Shown here: piece after piece, positions 60,901 to 64,000 of the stretch
Numbering within the stretch: position 1 is the first letter of the stretch
Layout: the number at the start of each line of letters is the position of its first letter
Source: Pachypanchax playfairii
Lineage: Eukaryota > Chordata > Actinopteri > Cyprinodontiformes > Aplocheilidae
Reading direction: 5' to 3'
Assembly (NCBI GenBank): GCA_006937955.1
Contig: SSNP01000025.1
Span: forward strand, 1,353,159-1,417,158
Length of the DNA stretch: 64,000 bases
Made by a program: the position numbers and the translations under genes
The notes under the pieces: model-generated
The model's database searches: none
What the model saw: only the letters and a program-made list of their open reading frames with translations
Told to the model about the DNA's origin: nothing

Positions 60901-62803
60901 TAGGTTTTCACCTAGCTTTATACATTTATTTATTCATTCTTCTTTTTTTTCACCCTCTACAGGGTCACAGGGAGCTGGTGCCGATCTCCAGTGGTCACTG
61001 GACAAAAGGCAGGGTTACACCCTGGACAGACTGCTGGGGTCACATAGACACAGTCTACGACTGTGAGAGATCTCTGGTCTACTTCAGTTCCTTAGAACAA
61101 TAAAGTCAAGGTAACAGCTTATTCATCTTGTTTACCACACCATCAAGGAACGCTTGGACTAGACTAGAGGTTAGATTTGCTTTTGCACTTTAAGAGTCTA
61201 AGGATGGCCAGATGGTCTCTGGTCCCAGGTACACTATAAAAGACAGCAAATCATTGTTAGAGGCAGAACCTCATACCAGAATGTATGTACATTTGGCGTG
61301 ATGCTCTCACTTCGTGCCCGATTCTATAATAAACTTATTTTTAAAAGCATTTTTTTACAACAGAATTGGTGTCAGAAGTGGGATCCTTCACTGATTGTGA
61401 GAGGACAGACGACACAGTTCAATACCAGCCTGGATCAGTTCCAGCCCCCAACATCACTTAGACTGGAGAGACGAGATGACTGACTCATTCAAGCTGTCAT
61501 GATCAATGCTAAGATTCACAAACCTTTTCATTAAAGTCTGGTGAGTTGAATTTACTAAATTGGGTGGAACTCTTTAAGTAATTTGTCCCTGAGGACAGGG
61601 GAGTGGTGAGGTTTTGTGAGGATCTGCCCGGTGTAGAGAATCTGCTGAGGACTGGGAAAGTGCAGAGTTCAGAGGGTCTCTGGCAACAGGTGGAAGTTAA
61701 AGCATTAATGCGTTAACCTGCTGGGAAAACCTCCACATGGCAGTGGATGCTCCCCACTGAGGTCAGTGGGTAGAGTACTTGGACAAACTAAGAAACCGTC
61801 CAAGCTACACAGAGATGTCTGTGTTTAAACTGAGGATAAACCCACCCATCTTAAGCTAAGATGGGAATAAAAGGGTCAAAATCTCAGCTTCTGCCAGAGA
61901 GAGACATTTTCACTTTTATGAGTAATAAATATGTTACAGAGTGTGTTGAATGTAGCGCGGGGTGGATACGGTTGGCTGAATTTCTACTGATGGGTTAATT
62001 CAGTGCTAAAGCACTGAACAAGGTTAATGACTGATAAATAAGGAGAAAAAAATTAGGGGGGCATAAAATAATTAGCAAAGCAGCTCTACGTGATTTAGAA
62101 AAACACCAGAATGCTTTAAAAAAGTGGCAAACAGAGTGTGATATTAGACAACATAGGCAGATGGCTAAACTGCTGCCCTGTAACACAGATGACACAGACA
62201 ATGATAAGGCTGTTGCTGGACTCGCTGGTCAGTGTGACACCTGCTCTGCTCCTACACAGTTCAGGAAGCCCCCAGCATTTGTTGCTAACGCCTGTGTTTC
62301 TGTCTCTTCTGTTCCAACCCCTCCACTTTATCTGAGCCTGACCGCTCTGAGACGTGGAAAGTTGGGCATCTGCATTGCCAGAGGAGGTTGATAGAGGCAC
62401 TGATGCAGTGAGCAGACTCTCGAAACCCGTGGACTCTGGTTCACAGTTTGCTGCAGAGTTTTTGGACTTTTGCAAGGAAAACTGGCCTGGCAGATCTACA
62501 GCCTGGCCTGGTTTTGAACTAAGGAACTTCTCGTTGCAAGGCAACAGCGCTACCATCTTCTCCTTATACAAAATAATAGCTGGTCATTTTGAAGGCTGAT
62601 ACTTGGGGAGAATATGCCTGAAATTATTAGGATGGTGAATAAACTATAAAGGAACTAAGACTCTGAAAATAAAGCAGTGTTTTAACATACCTGCTGGATC
62701 TCCAGCCACTTGCTGTGGGTCCATGGACCATGAGCTCCTTGGCACTGAAGTTGTCCTCATGACTTGAAGAGCTGACCACAGTAAATCCTATCTTCCTGGG
62801 CAT
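33487..62803 (-). CDS. cep104: CEP104, centrosomal protein of 104 kDa
   Basis: CEP104 sits at microtubule plus ends and the cilium tip and binds tubulin, EB1 and CP110/CEP97. Twenty-one coding exons join in phase, giving 947 aa (human about 925): 62803-62691, 60792-60619, 60335-60197, 58631-58569, 56392-56316, 54233-54065, 49313-49167, 48961-48734, 47813-47598, 47334-47167, 46688-46515, 44307-44131, 41899-41699, 41093-40998, 40724-40637, 40340-40274, 40051-39943, 39772-39634, 35551-35478, 34295-34208, 33623-33487. The order is: N-terminal jelly-roll domain (MPRKIGFTVVSSSSHED), coiled coil (about 195-290; DDLAFDMYQDPEV, EKEDYDLAKKRKE), TOG domain (about 430-680), second coiled coil (about 685-745), then four Cys-His zinc modules (C768/C771/H786/C791, C797/C800/H812/C817, C826/C829/H841/C847, C861/C864/H878/C885). 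The tail holds S-R-I-P at 930-933, an SxIP EB1-binding motif. All introns are GT-AG except intron 41698-41094, which is GC-AG. Confidence 0.96.
34380..35470. other. CEP104 intron between coding exons 19 and 20
   Basis: AT-rich intron sequence with a short poly-A tract near 35112. No repeat or second gene was recognised on either strand. Confidence 0.45.
35690..35812 (+). mobile_element. Short LINE 3' tail (L2/CR1-like end)
   Basis: The segment ends in 'gccccatggggataataaag' followed by 'attcctacct'. I recognise this style of ending (…tgtggggataataaag…) from 3' ends of L2/CR1-type non-LTR elements in fish. Only the terminal part is present, as expected for a 5'-truncated copy. Confidence 0.5.
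36611..36638. repeat. 14-bp unit in two exact tandem copies
   Basis: The unit cagactggatctgt occurs at 36611-36624 and 36625-36638 and is followed by a partial third copy (caga). It is intronic in CEP104. Confidence 0.85.
37053..38571. mobile_element. piggyBac-like DNA transposon (TTAA-flanked, non-autonomous), interrupted by a SINE
   Basis: Both ends abut TTAA (37049-37052 and 38572-38575), the target typical of piggyBac-type elements. The terminal inverted repeat CTCATTCAGTGCCA (37053-37066) is perfectly matched at 38558-38571. A subterminal CTCAGTGCCA (37101-37110) is matched in inverted form at 38524-38533. The total is 1,519 bp, of which about 305 bp is a nested SINE. The longest internal frames are short and no transposase was recognised, so it is taken as non-autonomous. 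It lies in a CEP104 intron. Other TTAA-using superfamilies cannot be excluded. Confidence 0.75.
37893..38197 (-). mobile_element. tRNA-derived SINE with 10-bp target-site duplication, nested in the TTAA element
   Basis: Read on the minus strand it has a tRNA-like promoter: A box in 'gctgtggctcagttgttaga' and B box in 'ggttggtggatcgatcc'. These are followed by 'aagtgtccttgggcaagaca' and a tail near 'agcgctatataaatacagga'. The 10-bp repeat catagtagta flanks it at 37883-37892 and 38198-38207, the mark of retroposition. The head resembles a widespread teleost SINE. It has no coding capacity. Confidence 0.75.
38800..39060 (+). mobile_element. Degenerate LINE fragment of the same type as in DFFB intron 1 (plus strand)
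   Basis: The plus-strand translation gives GLKALLMTAQE, a stop, then ALRTRARQ, later CKDRRN and, after a shift, WLVVTWNIVQEQLKMDW. I recall the order GLK.ALIMAAQEQ..RT…CKD…, then …H.Q…IVY.N, from the C-terminal part of the fish LINE whose upstream part is found at 20600-21060. It is heavily decayed. Family assignment is from memory. Confidence 0.5.
39788..39848. repeat. Compound (TA)n-(GA)n microsatellite abutting a CEP104 splice acceptor
   Basis: (TA)n runs from about 39788 to 39826 and (GA)n to about 39848. On the CEP104 sense strand this reads (TC)n(TA)n and ends about 15 bp before the CACAG acceptor of the exon starting at 39772, so it occupies the polypyrimidine-tract and branch-point zone. 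Confidence 0.9.
41694..41701 (-). promoter_or_regulatory. GC-AG splice donor in CEP104
   Basis: The exon ends ACT-CAG and the intron begins GCAAGT. This is the classic strong GC donor, fully complementary to U1 apart from the C. No GT donor nearby keeps the phase: the next one (CAA|GTGTCG) would shift the following exon into an early stop. The acceptor is at 41094. Confidence 0.85.
42000..44100. other. CEP104 intron between coding exons 12 and 13, with one ambiguous base
   Basis: The intron runs from 44130 to 41900 and holds an N at 42559, the only ambiguous base noticed in the window. A probable dispersed repeat lies at about 43020-43290. No gene was recognised on either strand. Confidence 0.5.
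43020..43290 (+). repeat. Probable dispersed repeat, class unknown
   Basis: The stretch with 'cctgccacagtcgttttcat', 'cctgccctcatgtcttgctc', 'ctgcctgcctgcatatctga' and 'gtcctaccacagcgcc' has the C/T-rich style of repeats I associate with fish LTR or DNA elements. It opens two overlapping frames of about 90-110 codons with no protein match. The identification is weak. Confidence 0.3.
45060..46510. other. CEP104 intron between coding exons 11 and 12
   Basis: AT-rich intron (46514-44308 in full). No repeat with recognisable ends and no frame with a family match was seen. Confidence 0.45.
50085..50570 (-). mobile_element. LINE (CR1/L2-like) fragment B: reverse transcriptase N-terminal part and core piece
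   Basis: The minus-strand frames read LNRNKAAGPDDVSPRILK, then LCGILLHLFNLSL, the standard entry to the reverse transcriptase of CR1/L2-type LINEs. Nearer 50090-50190 comes QVDASTITWIKDYLTNRP, from the RT core. Stops and shifts interrupt it. It is part of the rearranged LINE block in the CEP104 intron between coding exons 6 and 7. Confidence 0.8.
50690..52035 (-). mobile_element. LINE (CR1/L2-like) fragment A: endonuclease, linker and RT C-terminus, with RT core deleted
   Basis: On the minus strand the order is: endonuclease pieces (CSPDIELLAV about 51850; AFVAISGDFNH about 51680); a linker (NNKPWITGDLQELL about 51270); then directly the end of the RT ORF (RLDFLRKLRSFNVCSK, in-frame stop, YKSVVKSVI…RLNKLIKKADSVLGTDL, about 51060-50860). 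The catalytic RT centre is missing. Several stops make it inactive. Confidence 0.82.
52341..52400. repeat. (AAC)n-(AAT)n microsatellite
   Basis: AAC units fill 52341-52383 and AAT units 52384-52400. On the minus strand they create a spurious frame with a run of Cys and Tyr codons. Confidence 0.95.
52541..52832 (+). repeat. Dispersed teleost repeat with tRNA-like head, copy 3 (plus), fullest copy
   Basis: The head is 'cacggtggtgcagttagtag', then 'gagaaggtcctgggtt', 'catggagtttgcatgttctc', 'gacactccggcttcctctca', 'actctaaattgtccctaggt', 'gccctgtgatggaccag' and 'cgcctctcgcccaatgctga'. It contains all the blocks seen in part in the other copies and can serve as the reference copy in the window. 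Confidence 0.75.
52840..54060. other. CEP104 intron between coding exons 6 and 7, 5'-proximal part
   Basis: This is part of the 4.75-kb intron 54064-49314. No exon or repeat beyond those listed was recognised. Confidence 0.45.
54618..55061. mobile_element. hAT-like non-autonomous element with 8-bp target-site duplication
   Basis: The 444-bp element begins TAGGCCTGAGCAATTAAT and ends with the complement of TAGGGCTGGGCGATAT, an imperfect terminal inverted repeat. It is flanked on both sides by the 8-bp repeat CAATGACA (54610-54617 and 55062-55069), the duplication length of hAT elements. An internal plus-strand piece (PMLQHLPKAHHSQ) resembles the His-bearing end of a BED zinc finger, hinting at descent from a transposase gene. 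It lies in the CEP104 intron between coding exons 5 and 6. Confidence 0.8.
55119..55762. mobile_element. PIF/Harbinger-like non-autonomous element
   Basis: The left end TGCCCCTTTTCCACCGAC matches the inverted right end TGCCGCTTTTCCACCAAC at 16 of 18 positions. CAA flanks both sides (55116-55118 and 55763-55765), compatible with the 3-bp duplication of PIF/Harbinger elements. The interior is markedly CpG-rich compared with the intron and contains a further inverted pair (acaatggcg at about 55306 and cgccattgt at about 55394). No transposase was recognised. Confidence 0.65.
56690..56765 (+). repeat. Possible LINE-like 3' end
   Basis: The segment 'caaggattaataaagtatgt' followed by 'ttggatttgagtttgattaa' resembles 3' ends of CR1/L2-like elements. 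It is short, so support is weak. Confidence 0.3.
56770..58560. other. CEP104 intron between coding exons 4 and 5
   Basis: It contains an imperfect (TA)n run at about 57669-57688 and the long (TG)n tract listed separately. No exon or other transposon was recognised. Confidence 0.45.
57894..57960. repeat. (TG)n microsatellite, about 67 bp
   Basis: Uninterrupted TG dinucleotides, likely polymorphic. It is intronic in CEP104, about 670 bp from the nearest coding exon, and generates a spurious Val-Cys frame on the plus strand. Confidence 0.95.
58675..59554. mobile_element. Kolobok/T2-like TTAA-flanked MITE next to CEP104 coding exon 4
   Basis: TTAA lies at 58671-58674 and 59555-59558. The element starts AGGTGGTGTATGGAA and ends with the complement of AGGTGGTATTTGGAA (13 of 15 identical). 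The TTAAAGG start with TTAA duplication recalls the T2/Kolobok group described in frogs and fish. It is 880 bp long with no transposase recognised. Its left end is 43 bp upstream of the acceptor-side border of the CEP104 exon at 58631-58569. Confidence 0.7.
60005..60061. repeat. (ATCC)n tetranucleotide microsatellite
   Basis: ATCC units, with two GTCC variants near the left end. It lies 135 bp downstream of CEP104 coding exon 3, in the following intron. Confidence 0.92.
60945..61060 (-). repeat. Dispersed teleost repeat, copy 4 (minus): tail part only
   Basis: It contains 'ggcagggttacaccctggac' and 'gcaccagctccctgtgaccc' (minus sense), equal to the tail of the repeat at 52541-52832. It stops where the LTR at 61062 seems to begin. 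Confidence 0.55.
61062..61362 (+). mobile_element. Solo-looking 5' LTR of an LTR retroelement (probably endogenous retrovirus-like)
   Basis: It begins TGTGAGAG and ends TTACAACA, so it fits TG...CA. It contains a TATA-like 'actataaaagacag' at about 61232 and a polyadenylation signal AATAAA at about 61328. Four bases after its end lies a primer-binding site, TGGTGTCAGAAGTGGGATC (from 61367), complementary to the 3' end of a tRNA-Leu type. The left border is a best guess. No matching 3' LTR was seen in the window. Confidence 0.6.
61367..62440 (+). pseudogene. Leader and decayed gag-like region of the LTR retroelement
   Basis: Downstream of the primer-binding site the plus strand carries short broken frames. 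One (about 62161-62335) has QMAKLLPCNTDD and then, after shared reading, TPPLYLSL. PPLY is a PPxY late-domain type motif of retroviral Gag. Stops and frame changes break the region and no protease, polymerase or envelope part follows before CEP104 coding exon 1. It is an old, inactive, 3'-truncated remnant. The class (ERV or other LTR element) is not settled. Confidence 0.45.
62505..62562 (-). repeat. Short fragment matching the head of the dispersed teleost repeat
   Basis: The minus-sense stretch 'ggtagcgctgttgccttgca' followed by 'agttccttagttcaaaacc' corresponds to the tRNA-like head (…gcactgttgcc…aaggtcc…gttcgaa…). It lies to the right of the LTR remnant whose left side abuts the tail of the same family. 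Confidence 0.4.
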
Positions 62804-62816
62804 TCCTCTGATGGAC

Positions 62817-63729
62817 ACTGTCCCAGATACAATGAACAAACTATAATGATGAGTGCAAACATGATGCTGAAGGTCATTCCACAATGCTTATTTATGTAAT
62901 ACAACCAAATTCTGAAAACTGTATTTAGGACAATTTCAAGAGTGAATCTGGTTCTGCTTTACTGCTAATGACTGACAAACAATGTGGAGTTTGACATTTC
63001 ATGTCTAATTCACAGTAAGAAACTGTATAACTTTTAAAACTTTATATACATACATTAACATTTATTTTGTTACAGTGTCAACGAACATTAAAAATACTGA
63101 AGACTAACATTTGAAGATGGATTTGAATTTCTTTCTAGTTCACTTTTTAAATTAAGAATTGATTTTAGATCCATATATGACAGCAACAGAATTATTTCTA
63201 ATCATTATCTTAAATACAGTTTATTGATCAAAAACAAGCAACTCGTAACTTATTTAAAACGGATTTAGAAACAGGTGGATTATAATGGGGTGTCTCTATT
63301 TCTGTAAGCCACTTAAATGAAGCTCTAATGTAGCAACGGTTTAAGAAATGAAATCATATTAAGGAAACATCGTTTGAGCACAGGTGTTGAACTTAAAAGC
63401 CACAGAAAATCATAAACTTAAAAAGCACAAACGTCGGCATGCGGTTCACTTTAATGATACAACCGAATTTGACATACATTCCTAAACAAAACAAGGAACC
63501 CCATTTTTGTTTACTGCAATGGCTTAATTTGGGTGGGGGGAGATTAGCTAACAACTCCATCTGCCAGCATAGCTAACCTCCTCTAACAGTACGTGCATTG
63601 TAAACGAAACTTCACCGGTAAAATTTCAAAGAAGTCAGACACCAATAAATCTCAGTCTGCTCATTTGTGTGCGTTTACATTCTGAAATAGACGTGACGTG
63701 TCTTTTACACGATTTAAAGATATCTTACC
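62817..63729 (-). other. CEP104 intron 1 (between the 5' non-coding exon and the ATG exon)
   Basis: The donor CTG|GTAAGA at 63729/63728 and the acceptor GGACAG at 62818 enclose about 0.9 kb. The joined mRNA would have 14 bases of exon 2 before the ATG at 62803. No coding potential was recognised inside. Confidence 0.6.
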
Positions 63730-63790
63730 AGCAACATTACCGTGCCGTTGAAGGCTCGAAGTCACATTTCATCTCCATAACCACCGTTGA
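63729..63790 (-). other. CEP104 5' non-coding exon 1
   Basis: On the minus strand a GC-richer segment (…gagccttcaacggcacggta…) ends in a strong donor. It contains one ATG near its 3' end. The transcription start is not determinable here; the right limit is arbitrary. Confidence 0.5.
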
Positions 63791-63807
63791 CAACAACCGT
63801 TGGTCAG

Positions 63808-63833
63808 CCGCAAGGAACTCTGGTACATGTAGT
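63808..63833 (-). promoter_or_regulatory. ZNF143/STAF-like promoter motif upstream of CEP104
   Basis: On the minus strand ACTACATGTACCAGAGTTCC, followed by TTGCGG, resembles the long ZNF143 (STAF) site ACTACA..TCCCAGAA..CC..GCGG. It sits about 80-100 bp upstream of the predicted exon 1 donor, where a core promoter is expected. The match is imperfect. Confidence 0.4.
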
Positions 63834-64000
63834 CTTCTTTGTTTTGCTTTTTTGTTGCTTTTTATTTATTGTAACTATTTTTTATGCTGAAAGTAAATAC
63901 TCTGAAATTATTACAAAGGCAAAAGCATTGTTCAGGGATTTTGACAAAAGTCTTGTTAAGAGGCAAGAGACGAAAAAAGGATGTGACGTATGTATTTAAC
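63834..64000. other. Right edge of window, upstream of CEP104
   Basis: No gene start was recognised. The plus-strand frame at 63787-63999 has no ATG at its head and a hydrophobic run that simply reflects T-rich sequence. The neighbouring gene is outside the window. Confidence 0.4.

Noticed and set aside
63787..63999. Small membrane-protein-like frame at the right edge
   Set aside because: No ATG start, the hydrophobic run comes from T-rich DNA, and it lies in the CEP104 promoter.
1..64000. A new defence, toxin or operon-like system
   Set aside because: The window is fish nuclear DNA with monocistronic, intron-bearing genes. No clustered unknown genes, CRISPR-like arrays or toxin-antitoxin pairs were seen.

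Overview
The window is vertebrate nuclear DNA, almost certainly from a teleost fish. It is AT-rich, genes are split by GT-AG introns, and most space is intron or intergenic DNA. Several dispersed repeats are of kinds seen widely in fish genomes. Five protein-coding genes can be reconstructed exon by exon, with splice phases that close and product lengths close to those of the human proteins. No bacterial-type operon, CRISPR array, rRNA or intact tRNA gene was seen.

Layout, left to right. (1) 1-18.6 kb, minus strand: the 5' part of NPHP4 (nephrocystin-4), coding exons 1-4, including one 13.5-kb intron; the gene runs off the left edge. (2) 18.6-19.5 kb: a gap between divergent genes that should hold the NPHP4 and DFFB promoters. 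(3) 19.5-22.8 kb, plus: DFFB (caspase-activated DNase), complete in 7 exons, 346 aa. (4) 24.3-27.7 kb, minus: the C1orf174 homologue, 203 aa, 3 coding exons plus a 5' non-coding exon. (5) 30.2-31.4 kb, plus: B3GNT7-like glycosyltransferase, an uninterrupted ORF of 416 aa. (6) 33.5-63.7 kb, minus: CEP104, 21 coding exons, 947 aa, plus a 5' non-coding exon. It ends in an S-R-I-P motif of the SxIP (EB1-binding) type.

NPHP4 and CEP104 are ciliary genes (transition zone and cilium tip). DFFB is an apoptotic nuclease, C1orf174 is an uncharacterised nuclear protein and B3GNT7 is a Golgi enzyme. They share a neighbourhood, not a pathway. NPHP4, DFFB, C1orf174 and CEP104 all map to human 1p36, but the order differs. 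As I recall the human map, DFFB is head-to-head with CEP104 there; here it is head-to-head with NPHP4, and B3GNT7 (human 2q37) lies between C1orf174 and CEP104.

The accessory content is mobile DNA, mostly in CEP104 introns. It includes a TTAA-flanked piggyBac-like element carrying a nested tRNA-derived SINE with a 10-bp target duplication, and a Kolobok/T2-like element 43 bp from a CEP104 exon. A hAT-like MITE with an 8-bp duplication sits 57 bp from a Harbinger-like element. There are also scrambled LINE fragments, an LTR retroelement remnant with a tRNA-Leu-type primer site, R2/Rex6-like LINE scraps and several microsatellites, one of them abutting a splice acceptor. I found no convincing new multi-gene system. 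The least expected items are the gene order, a GC-AG intron, the repeat-flanked exons and one unassigned ORF.
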